From contig USKC01000032.1 in NCBI GenBank assembly GCA_900555195.1, forward strand, positions 1 through 15,644: a stretch of DNA of 15,644 nt, in the 5' to 3' direction. Of this stretch, positions 1-7,093 are shown one piece after another. The notes beneath the pieces were generated by a model. That model was not told the origin of the DNA and ran no database searches. It was given only the letters and a program-made list of their open reading frames with translations. Every line of letters starts with the position of its first letter. The first letter of the stretch is position 1. The stretch comes from an uncultured Lachnospiraceae bacterium. Its GTDB lineage: Bacteria > Bacillota > Clostridia > Lachnospirales > Lachnospiraceae. Position numbers and translations under genes: made by a program.

Positions 1-1
1 G

Positions 2-346
2 GGAGCCTATTATCATGCTTTGGAGAGGGCCGTCGTGGGCGGCGCTCCCGTATATGCTTATTATAATGCGCTGGATGTTCCGGATACTGTGGAAAAGGAG
101 AAGTCCTACGCCTGGCATGTGTCTGATCTGGCCCTGCAGTTTCGGATCGTAAGGTATCCGTTCTGCGAAAATGCGTCCAGGATTCAGGCGAACGCTTGGG
201 CGGCGTTTGTCCGTACAGGCAATCCTTCCATACCTGGAATGGAATGGCCGCAGTATACGGCGAACGCTCAGAAGATCCTTCGCATCGATCGGGAGTGCAG
301 ACTCACTTCGGATTACAGGAGGAAGCTGCTGCAGGTGCTGGAGTAA
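2..346 (+). CDS. Carboxylesterase type B, C-terminal part (5' end outside window)
   Basis: The reading frame is open from the first bases of the window, so this is the 3' end of a longer gene. The roughly 114 visible residues match the end of the type-B carboxylesterase (alpha/beta hydrolase) family: a strand with APVYAYYNAL, then AWHVSDLALQF, which sits where the family has its catalytic His (usually in an HGAEL-like context), then the typical tail NAWAAFVRTGNPS followed by W-P-Y. The nucleophile Ser and the acid residue lie upstream and cannot be seen. The family hydrolyses carboxylic esters. Next to glycoside hydrolases and a sugar importer, removal of acyl groups from imported glycans is a reasonable inference. 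A GH-A hydrolase starts 44 bases downstream on the same strand, probably in the same transcript. The family call is fairly sure; the substrate is unknown. Confidence 0.8.
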   Translation, partial: GAYYHALERAVVGGAPVYAYYNALDVPDTVEKEKSYAWHVSDLALQFRIVRYPFCENASRIQANAWAAFVRTGNPSIPGMEWPQYTANAQKILRIDRECRLTSDYRRKLLQVLE

Positions 347-390
347 CCTGTATGACGGAAGAAGAGGAAAGAGAGAAAGGAAGGGGATTT

Positions 391-1578
391 ATGAAAAGTT
401 GGAAAGACAGGGTAAAATCGGATTACAGTGAAATTCGGGGCGTCCATCACGGACCGAGAAAGGGCGCTTCTATGGAACAGCTGGATCGGGAGCTGGGCTA
501 TGCAAAACGACTGTATGTCAATTCAGTACGCACCTGGATCGGGGAAGAGGATTGGCGCCGGGATCCGGAGGCAACGGAAAAACGGGTTTTGGAGTATACT
601 CGTCTGTGCGCTTCGCACGGGATCAGCGTGATGCCTGTTTTTTCCAGCGGCAATCAGATCCGCAGCTATGAATGCTTGACAGAGCGGGAATGGGAGGAAA
701 GGCGCGCTTATCTTTCCGCGATGATCCGTACGCTGAAAAACGAACCGAACCTGCTGATGTGGGATGTTTATAATGAACCGTTTTGCAATGACTACCTGAG
801 AAACTGTCCTGCTGGGGAATATGAGGAGCGGTACCGGAAAATCAGACATGATCTGCGCCTTCAGTGTCAGCTGGTGAGGGAATTGGATGACGATACACCG
901 ATTACGGTGGGGCATGAGCTGAAGGAGCATCTGGATTCTACGGCGGATCTGGTGGACGTCATCGCCTTCCATGATTATCTGACGACCAGAGAGGATATTC
1001 GGAAGGTCTATGAGTACGCGGGAGAATGTGCGAAGGCGCAGGGCGGGAAACCTGTAATAAACAATGAGACAGGCTGTATTGGAAGGGCAAATCCCTATGA
1101 ATTGGAACTGCAGTTCTGTGAGGAGTTCCATTATGGTTATTATCTGTTTAATCTGGTCATCGAGGGGTTCTGGGCTCCTTTGCACGGAATCGTTTATCCA
1201 GACGGAACCATCCGGGATCCTTCCATTGTCGCTGCGATGTTTGGATTCTACCGGAACAGGACAGATACCAGGGTGCTTCCGCAGGGAAACAGGGAGGAAT
1301 ATGCTACGGCCGCGGTGGAGCGGGTGAAGAAGGCGCTGGCGGTAGACAAACAGAGCCTGTTCACCAAATATGAGGCGTCTACGGACGAGATCCTGAAAGC
1401 AGCCGAGGCCTGCGTGAATATTTTGGAATGCTGCGAGATCGTACCGATGGATGAACCGCCGTCCGTCAAGCTGCTTGCATTTTTGCGGACGCCGGAGGAA
1501 GAGAGAGACCGGACACAGATCAGAAGATTCGCTTACGAGGTATCTCGGAAACTTCAGGAATATTACTGCTTGTACTAA
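391..1578 (+). CDS. Intracellular clan GH-A glycoside hydrolase (GH5-like), copy 1
   Basis: This 395-residue protein has the two landmarks of a GH-A (beta/alpha)8 barrel. WDVYNEP carries the probable acid/base Glu129 at the end of strand 4, and PVINNETG carries the probable nucleophile Glu226 at the end of strand 7. VDVIAFHDY lies between them. There is no signal peptide, so it should act in the cytoplasm on imported sugars. The last 90 residues are helical and outside the barrel. The start at 391 was chosen because AAGGAAGGGG lies just upstream and because the N-terminus then lines up with the paralogue at 5551. An in-frame ATG at 352 is a weaker alternative. Shared blocks with that paralogue include HG-VYPDGT-RDPSIV and GFxRNR. 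Family relatives are often labelled cellulase or xylanase, but substrate specificity cannot be read from the sequence. Confidence 0.85.
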   Translation: MKSWKDRVKSDYSEIRGVHHGPRKGASMEQLDRELGYAKRLYVNSVRTWIGEEDWRRDPEATEKRVLEYTRLCASHGISVMPVFSSGNQIRSYECLTEREWEERRAYLSAMIRTLKNEPNLLMWDVYNEPFCNDYLRNCPAGEYEERYRKIRHDLRLQCQLVRELDDDTPITVGHELKEHLDSTADLVDVIAFHDYLTTREDIRKVYEYAGECAKAQGGKPVINNETGCIGRANPYELELQFCEEFHYGYYLFNLVIEGFWAPLHGIVYPDGTIRDPSIVAAMFGFYRNRTDTRVLPQGNREEYATAAVERVKKALAVDKQSLFTKYEASTDEILKAAEACVNILECCEIVPMDEPPSVKLLAFLRTPEEERDRTQIRRFAYEVSRKLQEYYCLY

Positions 1579-1599
1579 CGGAAGGATATGGGCTGACAG

Positions 1600-1638
1600 G
1601 TTTCTCCGGGCCTGCCGAAAGGCAGAGCCCGGCGAAAC
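1600..1638 (+). other. GAAA-capped RNA hairpin after the hydrolase gene
   Basis: A near-perfect stem lies 21 bases after the hydrolase stop. GTTTC (1600-1604), CCGGGC (1606-1611) and CTGCC (1612-1616) pair with GGCAG (1621-1625), GCCCGG (1627-1632) and GAAAC (1634-1638). The GAAA tetraloop is at 1617-1620, with one bulged A at 1626 and one T/C mismatch. No T-run follows, so it is more likely a 3'-end stabiliser or part of a larger structured RNA than a complete intrinsic terminator by itself. Confidence 0.6.
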
Positions 1639-1652
1639 TATGAAGGGGAGGG

Positions 1653-1697
1653 GTATCTCAGAATATTGAAATAACAGCTAAGAGATATGGATTTTTT
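1653..1697 (+). terminator. Possible weak intrinsic terminator
   Basis: GTATCTC (1653-1659) can pair with GAGATAT (1682-1688), followed by A-TTTTTT at 1691-1697. The stem is short (7 bp, one G-T) and the loop long (22 nt), so termination would be weak. Position supports it: after the esterase-hydrolase genes and just before the promoter of the transporter. Confidence 0.35.
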
Positions 1698-1714
1698 CTC
1701 TGATTCAGACCAGC

Positions 1715-1720
1715 TATAAT
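1715..1720 (+). promoter_or_regulatory. -10 box of the transporter promoter
   Basis: A perfect TATAAT lies 60 bases before the lipoprotein start. The expected -35 position (1692-1697) is only a T-run, so the promoter may need an activator or may be weak. Transcription would start near 1727, just before the palindrome at 1734-1745. Confidence 0.55.
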
Positions 1721-1733
1721 AAAAATATAAAAA

Positions 1734-1745
1734 AACCGGCCGGTT
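1734..1745 (+). promoter_or_regulatory. Palindromic operator AACCGGCCGGTT
   Basis: This is a perfect 12-bp palindrome in an A/T-rich surround (A-tract on the left, AAAAA on the right), centred roughly 20 bases after the -10 box. GC-centred palindromes with A/T flanks at the transcription start are typical operators for LacI-family sugar repressors. No regulator gene is in the window. The palindrome is seen directly; the LacI-family link is inferred. Confidence 0.5.
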
Positions 1746-1780
1746 AAAAAGCAAACAATAAGATGAGAGGAGGGTTTCGC

Positions 1781-3340
1781 ATGAAAAAGATACTTGCGCT
1801 TTTAATGGGTACGATGCTCGTCATAAGCCTGATTACCGGATGCGGGGAAAATGAGGAAGAAACGGCCGCTTCCGCGTCTTCTGGGGAAGGCGGGGAGGGA
1901 GAATTGGTAACAGATTTCGGCGGAGAAACGATCGTAGTGGGCCTGTACTGCGGAGACGATTCTGTGGCAGGAAAAGAACGGATCTTTGAAAAAGTCAATG
2001 AATATTATATGGAAAACTACAACATTGACGTTCAGTTTGTAACGGCGCTCATGGCGGATTATCCGCAGAGCATGAACATGATGCTGTCTTCTGGGGAGCA
2101 GCTTGATATTTTCTGTTCCGGCATGCTGGGATTTTCCAATACCGTTGCGAATGAAAGCACCTATGATCTTTATCAGGACGGGTTGATTGACAATTACGGA
2201 AAAGATATTTTGGAACTTGTAGATCCGGTCTTTTTGAGAGGCTGCGTGGTAGATGGGGCATTGTGCGGGATCCCGTGTATGCGCGACCTGGCGACGGGCA
2301 TGTGGTGCATCGTCTTCGATAAGTCCTACCTGGACGGGATCGGTTATGATTATTCCGACATTGACCCGGAGGCCTGCAATCCGGCTACGATCGAAGAAAT
2401 GACGGATTTGTTCGCACAGCTCCATGAAGCGTATCCGGATGTCAACGTCATCTATCCTTGGGGCTATCAGTATTTGAATCAGAAATTCCTCTATGATCCG
2501 ATTGGAGGGGATAATTTCGGAGTGCTTCTGGATCCCGCCAATAGCCTGGAAGTTTCCAACCTGTTTACCAGCGACATGTTCCGAGAGTACTGCGAACTGA
2601 TGTATGAGTGGCAGCAGGCGGGGTATATTTCCAAAGATGCTGCTACGGAAACGCAAAGCGGCGGCGCGCAGATCATTGCGGGAACGCTGATGAGCGATAC
2701 GACGGGCGGAAAGCCGGGGATTGTAAGGCAGAAAGAGGTGGAAAGGGGAGACCGTGATTCCATCGCGTTCCAGCTGGGGGAAAATTTTGTGCGCGGCGAA
2801 GCTGCTTCTACGGCGGCCTGGAGCATTAATTCCAATACGGAATCTCCAGAAGCGGCGATGGTGGTGCTCAATGATCTGTACACCTCTCCTACGGTGACGA
2901 ACCTGCTTCTATGGGGAGAAGAGGGTGTGGACTATGTGCTGACGGAAGACGGGCATGCCACTTTCCCGGAGGGGATCAACGAGGATAACGCAGATTATTA
3001 CAATATGCTGCCTGCCTGGGCGCTGCCCTGCGAATATACTACTCATGTACGGGTAGGCGACGACATAGACCTCTGGGAACAAACTATTGAATTTAATAAT
3101 ACGGCTTTAAAATCCAAGGCGCTGGGATTCAGCTTCGATTCTTCAGAAGTGAGCACGGAATATACCGCTTTGACCAATGTATGGCTGGAATATGCCAATG
3201 GACTGCTCTTCGGCATGATTGATCCTGCGGTCGGCATTCCGGAACTCAATGAAAGGCTGGAGGCTGCGGGACTGGAAACCTATATCGAAGCAAAAACAGA
3301 AGCCCTGAATGAATGGGCGGCGGAAAATGGGATTGAATAA
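1781..3340 (+). CDS. Sugar ABC transporter solute-binding lipoprotein (LplA/LipO type)
   Basis: This 519-residue extracellular binding protein delivers a carbohydrate to the two permeases downstream. Residues 1-21 are a lipoprotein signal: MKK, a hydrophobic stretch, then LITGC with the lipidated Cys at 21, followed by an acidic Ser/Ala/Gly-rich linker to about residue 50. The mature part has the large two-lobe type-1 fold. The C-terminus (GFSFDSSEV, then WLEYANGLLFGMIDP, ELNERLEAAGLETYI) matches the C-terminal module of LplA-like proteins (DUF3502 type). The length fits the approximately 500-residue LplA/LipO class rather than the 420-residue maltose-binding class. The start at 1781 has GAGAGGAGGG upstream; an in-frame ATG at 1763 overlaps that site and would bury the signal peptide. 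A strong hairpin follows the stop, probably to raise its expression over that of the permeases. The ligand is unknown. Confidence 0.9.
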   Translation: MKKILALLMGTMLVISLITGCGENEEETAASASSGEGGEGELVTDFGGETIVVGLYCGDDSVAGKERIFEKVNEYYMENYNIDVQFVTALMADYPQSMNMMLSSGEQLDIFCSGMLGFSNTVANESTYDLYQDGLIDNYGKDILELVDPVFLRGCVVDGALCGIPCMRDLATGMWCIVFDKSYLDGIGYDYSDIDPEACNPATIEEMTDLFAQLHEAYPDVNVIYPWGYQYLNQKFLYDPIGGDNFGVLLDPANSLEVSNLFTSDMFREYCELMYEWQQAGYISKDAATETQSGGAQIIAGTLMSDTTGGKPGIVRQKEVERGDRDSIAFQLGENFVRGEAASTAAWSINSNTESPEAAMVVLNDLYTSPTVTNLLLWGEEGVDYVLTEDGHATFPEGINEDNADYYNMLPAWALPCEYTTHVRVGDDIDLWEQTIEFNNTALKSKALGFSFDSSEVSTEYTALTNVWLEYANGLLFGMIDPAVGIPELNERLEAAGLETYIEAKTEALNEWAAENGIE

Positions 3341-3370
3341 ATAAAAATGGCGCCGGATATGGCGGGGAGG

Positions 3371-3407
3371 AAAGGGGAATAGGAATCCAGGATTCCTGTT
3401 CCCCTTT
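3371..3407 (+). other. 17-bp intergenic hairpin between binding protein and permease
   Basis: Bases 3371-3387 pair with 3391-3407 over 17 consecutive positions (one G-T pair) around a 3-base loop. The sequence reads AAAGGGGAATAGGAATC, then the mirror arm. No T-run follows the stem (the next bases are CGTAATAG). It lies inside the operon. The likely role is to stabilise the upstream mRNA or to cause partial termination, so that more binding protein than permease is made, as in other binding-protein-dependent operons. Confidence 0.8.
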
Positions 3408-3428
3408 CGTAATAGAAAGGCGGGCGTT

Positions 3429-4373
3429 ATGGCACAGACAATGAGAATCAAAAAGGATCCGAAGAAAAAATTAAGGCTTGCTAAGAGGTATATTCCCATA
3501 TATCTTATGGCCTTGCCGGGCTTGGCGTACCTGTTTATCAATAATTACATGCCTTTGCCGGGACTGGTGCTGGCATTTAAAAAGTATTCTACAAGAAAAG
3601 GGATCTGGGGCTCTCCCTGGATCGGACTGAAAAATTTTGAATACCTGTTTAAAACGCAGGATGCCTGGATAATTACGCGAAACACGCTGGGCTACAACAT
3701 ATTGTTTATTATCTGCAATGTGATGATTTCCGTTGCGATCGCCATCATTCTGTCAGAACTTACCAGCAGATGGAAGAAGGTGTATCAATCCACCATCCTG
3801 CTGCCTCACTTCCTGTCGACGGTAATCATCAGTTATCTGGTCTTTGCTTTCCTGAGCGCGGAACATGGCTTTTTGAACAATGCGATTTTCCCGATGTTCG
3901 GGCTGGATGCGGTATCCTGGTATAACGAACCGGGATATTGGCCCTTTATTCTGGTATTCGTGCAGACATGGAGAAGCGTAGGTTATAGCTGCATCGTATA
4001 CCTTTCCGCCATTCTCAGCTTCGACAGGGAGATTTATGAGGCGTCTGCTATCGACGGAGCTTCCAAATGGCAGCAGATTGCCAAGATCACGCTGCCTCTG
4101 CTGAAGCCTACGATCATTATGATGGTGCTGCTCGCAATCGGCCGTATTTTTTATTCTGATTTCGGTCTGTTTTATCAGGTGCCTCAGCGCAGCGGAACGC
4201 TGCTGTCTGTGACGCAGACGATTGACACTTATGTATACAGGGGGCTGCTGGAAAGAAACGATATGCCTATGGCGACGGCTGCGGGCGTTTATCAGTCTAT
4301 TGTCGGTTTCCTCCTCGTTATGTCAGCGAACTTGATTGTCCGCCGGATTGATCCGGACAGCGCGCTTTTCTGA
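3429..4373 (+). CDS. Sugar ABC transporter permease, LplB family
   Basis: This 314-residue inner-membrane protein has about six hydrophobic segments, the first near residues 22-40 (IYLMALPGLAYLFI). It carries the EAA loop that contacts the ATPase at residues 201 to about 225: EIYEASAIDGASKWQQIAKI, then TLPLLKP. It pairs with the second permease at 4504 to form the channel fed by the lipoprotein at 1781. The size, an N-terminus starting in KRYIPIYLMALPGL and the ending RRIDPDSALF match the LplB/polygalacturonan-type CUT1 permeases. No ATP-binding subunit is nearby. In this family a shared MsmK-like ATPase encoded elsewhere normally powers several importers. The start has GAAAGGCGGG upstream. 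Transport direction and class are secure; the sugar is not. Confidence 0.92.
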   Translation: MAQTMRIKKDPKKKLRLAKRYIPIYLMALPGLAYLFINNYMPLPGLVLAFKKYSTRKGIWGSPWIGLKNFEYLFKTQDAWIITRNTLGYNILFIICNVMISVAIAIILSELTSRWKKVYQSTILLPHFLSTVIISYLVFAFLSAEHGFLNNAIFPMFGLDAVSWYNEPGYWPFILVFVQTWRSVGYSCIVYLSAILSFDREIYEASAIDGASKWQQIAKITLPLLKPTIIMMVLLAIGRIFYSDFGLFYQVPQRSGTLLSVTQTIDTYVYRGLLERNDMPMATAAGVYQSIVGFLLVMSANLIVRRIDPDSALF

Positions 4374-4385
4374 AAAGGAAAGAAT

Positions 4386-4449
4386 GATTGGAAAATGTGT
4401 TCGACGGTACATTTTCCAATCGGGATTTGCGCCGAAGCGCCGCAAATCC
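4386..4449 (+). other. Two tandem hairpins between the permease genes
   Basis: GATTGGAAAATGT (4386-4398) pairs perfectly with ACATTTTCCAATC (4409-4421), 13 bp with a 10-base loop. One base later GGATTTGCG (4423-4431) pairs perfectly with CGCAAATCC (4441-4449), 9 bp. A third, GC-only palindrome follows at 4474. The loop bases ACGG (4404-4407) could also pair with CCGT (4459-4462) as a pseudoknot. This may be a structured regulatory leader or a small REP-like repeat; the window cannot decide. Confidence 0.65.
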
Positions 4450-4473
4450 TGTGATCCGCCGTAGAGGTTCATA

Positions 4474-4489
4474 GCGCGCCGCGGCGCGC
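4474..4489 (+). repeat. GC palindrome before permease 2 (leader cassette copy 1)
   Basis: GCGCGCCGCGGCGCGC is a perfect 16-bp palindrome that ends 14 bases before the start codon of the second permease and immediately before its ribosome binding site. The same arms, the same 14-base gap and nearly the same ribosome binding site occur before the unrelated gene that starts at 13522 on the other strand. Confidence 0.8.
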
Positions 4490-4503
4490 AGATGGGAGCA
4501 AAT

Positions 4504-5394
4504 ATGAAATCAAAAGATGAAAAACGCTTTCAAATGATCGGCAACTTAGTCATGTGCCTGATGACAATTCTGGCTGTGGCTCCGCTGCTTTTAGTGATTA
4601 TCTCTTCTTTTACGGACAATAATACGCTGATCCGGAACGGATACAGCTATTTTCCGGAGAAGCTCAGCATCGCAGCCTATGAATATATATTTCTGGAAAA
4701 TCCGCAGGTTGTCCGTTCCTATGCGGTTTCTTTTGAACTGACTGCGGCAGGGACGGTACTTTCTTTATGCGTTACCACGCTGCTCGCCTATGCGATTTCC
4801 AAAAAGGATATTCCGGGAAGGGCGGCGATGACCTTCTATGTATTTTTTACGATGCTGTTTAACGGGGGCTTGGTGCCCACCTATATCAACTATGTGAACG
4901 TGTTCCATATCAAAGATACCTTTTGGGCCCTTCTGATCCCAAGCCTGGTAACGAACGGATTCAATATCCTGCTGATGAAATCGTACTTTTCATCCAGCAT
5001 TCCGGATGAGATCCTTGACGCGGCATATATTGACGGGGCCAGCGAGACGCAGACGTTCCTTCGGGTTGCAGTGCCTCTCGCCAAACCGATCATCGCCACG
5101 ATTGGCCTTTTTTCCGGAATCGCTTACTGGAATGACTGGAACAACGGATATATTTATCTCAATAGACGCCAGGATCTGTATTCCATACAGAATCTGCTGA
5201 ATCGGATTGTACAGAACATTCAATATTTGACCCAGTCCAGCGACGCGAATGCGGCGGCCCTTCTGGCGGAACTGCCCACCGTTTCTGTACGGATGGCCAT
5301 GGCGATTGCAGGGGTACTGCCCGTGCTGGTGATCTATCCGTTTGTTCAAAACAATTTTGTCAAGGGAATTACGCTGGGCGGTGTAAAAGGATAG
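4504..5394 (+). CDS. Sugar ABC transporter permease, YtcP/AraQ-like
   Basis: This 296-residue second membrane subunit of the importer has an N-terminal membrane segment near residues 10-35 (GNLVMCLMTILAVAPLLLVII), about five more hydrophobic segments, and the EAA loop from residue 168: DEILDAAYIDGASETQTF, then VAVPLAKP. The C-terminus, YPFVQNNFVKGITLGGVKG, is the hallmark ending of the CUT1 permease subfamily that partners LplB. The start at 4504 was preferred over an in-frame ATG at 4492 because GGGAG (4494-4498) is then correctly spaced. A 130-base gap with three hairpins separates it from permease 1, so its translation may be set independently. No terminator is visible after the stop. Confidence 0.92.
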   Translation: MKSKDEKRFQMIGNLVMCLMTILAVAPLLLVIISSFTDNNTLIRNGYSYFPEKLSIAAYEYIFLENPQVVRSYAVSFELTAAGTVLSLCVTTLLAYAISKKDIPGRAAMTFYVFFTMLFNGGLVPTYINYVNVFHIKDTFWALLIPSLVTNGFNILLMKSYFSSSIPDEILDAAYIDGASETQTFLRVAVPLAKPIIATIGLFSGIAYWNDWNNGYIYLNRRQDLYSIQNLLNRIVQNIQYLTQSSDANAAALLAELPTVSVRMAMAIAGVLPVLVIYPFVQNNFVKGITLGGVKG

Positions 5395-5457
5395 AAAAGA
5401 ATTCTAATCGACTAGACGGGTGCTGCTATACATTTGGGGGAGAAGTTCAAGGATATC

Positions 5458-5486
5458 TTGTCATTTGATGCCGGATTTTATATAAT
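5458..5486 (+). promoter_or_regulatory. Strong promoter of the second hydrolase gene
   Basis: TTGTCA (5458-5463), a 17-base spacer, and a perfect TATAAT (5481-5486) lie 64 bases before the start at 5551. The match to the sigma-A consensus is 11 of 12. The gene can therefore be expressed apart from the transporter. Confidence 0.7.
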
Positions 5487-5550
5487 CGGATGCAGGAAGA
5501 AGGGAATAAGCCTCCTAAAAAGATATGCGCACAGTGTGGGAAGGGGAAAT

Positions 5551-6843
5551 ATGAAGAAAACAGTAAATTATCAATCATTGCGAGGGTTTAATTATACGCA
5601 GCCGGATGCGGTCAATGATCGGGATTTCTGGGCCAATTATCACCATGACGTGGTGGATAGGGACATGGGATATGCCGAAAGGCTTTCGCTCAACAGTGCA
5701 CGGATTTTTCTGAGTTATGATTTTTATAAGGAGAATCCGGAACGATTTCTTGCTAATGTAAAAGATTTTATACAGACCGCATGGAAGCATGGAATTTCCA
5801 CGAATCCAATCATTTTTATGGGCTTCCGTTTCCGGGAAGACGAACTTCCCTGGAAAGGATTTATGTTGGAATCAGGGCTCAAGCCGATCTATAAGACATT
5901 GGAGGATCCTTCTTGTTGGTATATTGGAGAGCGTTATTTTGATGCACTGTATGATGCCATTGGCCAGGAAGAGGGGCTTCTGTTCTGGGATATTGCGAAT
6001 GAGCCTGGCTATACCGATAATTTTGTCACCTGGTATGATGAGGAACCTTCCTATGTGCAGGATTATCAGGAACGTCCCGATATGGAATTGCTGCGTTATA
6101 GGCAGGAAAAAACATGGGAAATTGTCCGCCATTTTTGCAAATATGTGAAAAGCAAAGATCCGGTGCATGATATAGGTATAGGAAATATTTTCATTTTTGA
6201 AACAGAGCCTAGCCGGACGGCAGAACTGGTGGATGTGATTGTGTTCCACGATTACTTCCCAACCCGCAGGCGTATCCGTGAAACGCTGGAATATGCCAAG
6301 AATTTAGGAGAGAAATATGGAAAGCCTGTTCTGGACAATGAAATGTGTTGCTTGGCAAGAGCTAACCCTTACGACATGTCTATTGAACTGCATAATGAAT
6401 ATCAGATTGGCTGGTATCTGTTTGAACTGATGATCGGTAAAGATATGTGGTCGCGGGTACACGGTGTAGTTTATCCGGATGGAACCGTGCGGGATCCATC
6501 TATTGTATCTGCAATCTATGGCTTTTTCCGTAATAGAGGAGAAAGTGCTATCCGTTCTGATGTGAATCAGGAAGATTATGTCAAGAGGGTATGTATTTTA
6601 GCGGAGAGAACTTTGAAGGCTGTCAGACAGAGTCAGGGCTTCGATCATGAACGGGATGTGGAGGAATTACTGGAAGCCTGCGAATACGCTGCCAATTTGC
6701 TGGAAGCGGGAGTTCCCATGGCATATCCGCCGACTGCTAAGATAGAAGCATACAGGCGGCAGAAACATGTGGACGCCATGGAGATTGCAGATTATCTGAC
6801 TGAGTTGATCGGTACACTAAAAAAAGCCTGTCATATCATATAG
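5551..6843 (+). CDS. Intracellular clan GH-A glycoside hydrolase (GH5-like), copy 2
   Basis: This 430-residue paralogue of the hydrolase at 391 has its probable acid/base Glu151 in FWDIANEP and its probable nucleophile Glu264 in PVLDNEMC, with VDVIVFHDYFPTRR between them. The segment after the nucleophile (ARANPYD, then YLFELMI, HGVVYPDGTVRDPSIVSAIYGF) is almost the same as in copy 1. Copy 2 is about 35 residues longer, mostly between residues 75 and 150, which in a GH-A barrel would change the loops around the substrate. No signal peptide is present, so it is cytoplasmic. The start at 5551 has GGGAAGGGG upstream and aligns with the paralogue; the upstream in-frame ATG/GTG codons lie within or before the promoter. 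Its base use looks more A/T-rich than copy 1, which suggests a different history. A different linkage specificity from copy 1 is likely but unproven. Confidence 0.85.
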   Translation: MKKTVNYQSLRGFNYTQPDAVNDRDFWANYHHDVVDRDMGYAERLSLNSARIFLSYDFYKENPERFLANVKDFIQTAWKHGISTNPIIFMGFRFREDELPWKGFMLESGLKPIYKTLEDPSCWYIGERYFDALYDAIGQEEGLLFWDIANEPGYTDNFVTWYDEEPSYVQDYQERPDMELLRYRQEKTWEIVRHFCKYVKSKDPVHDIGIGNIFIFETEPSRTAELVDVIVFHDYFPTRRRIRETLEYAKNLGEKYGKPVLDNEMCCLARANPYDMSIELHNEYQIGWYLFELMIGKDMWSRVHGVVYPDGTVRDPSIVSAIYGFFRNRGESAIRSDVNQEDYVKRVCILAERTLKAVRQSQGFDHERDVEELLEACEYAANLLEAGVPMAYPPTAKIEAYRRQKHVDAMEIADYLTELIGTLKKACHII

Positions 6844-7093
6844 GATAAGATAGAGAGTATTATCAAAAGTCCCAATTCGACTTTGTGTTCCTGGCCATAG
6901 GCCCATGAATATTATTATTTGAATACGTTCTATAAATATATAGGGGCGCTCAGAATTTAGTGTTGGAAGATACTTTAGGGAGTATCAGCCAGCACAATAA
7001 TTACCAATTACTATTTATTGCAATATCTTGTAACGGTTGAATAATCAGTCAAAAGGGCAGCAGCTGGGCTATCTGGCATCGTGTGGGCAGTCA
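6844..7093. other. Non-coding, A/T-rich gap
   Basis: About 250 bases separate the convergent hydrolase and UvrA-like genes. No plausible gene or well-formed promoter was seen. The only structure noted is an imperfect stem at 6960-6995: GTGTTGG pairs with CCAGCAC (one G-T), then, after a 2-base internal loop, GATACT (6969-6974) pairs with AGTATC (6981-6986). It lacks a T-run on either strand and could at best be a weak bidirectional transcription stop. Confidence 0.5.

Noticed and set aside
523..1185. A 220-codon minus-strand frame opposite hydrolase 1
   Set aside because: It is antisense to a clear enzyme with catalytic motifs and has no ribosome binding site or family resemblance.
4386..4449. 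A CRISPR-like or phage attachment repeat
   Set aside because: The repeats are inverted stems, not spaced direct repeats, and no cas or integrase gene is present.
6960..6995. Terminator between the convergent hydrolase and UvrA2-like genes
   Set aside because: The stem is imperfect and no T-run follows on either strand, so I noted it only within the gap description.
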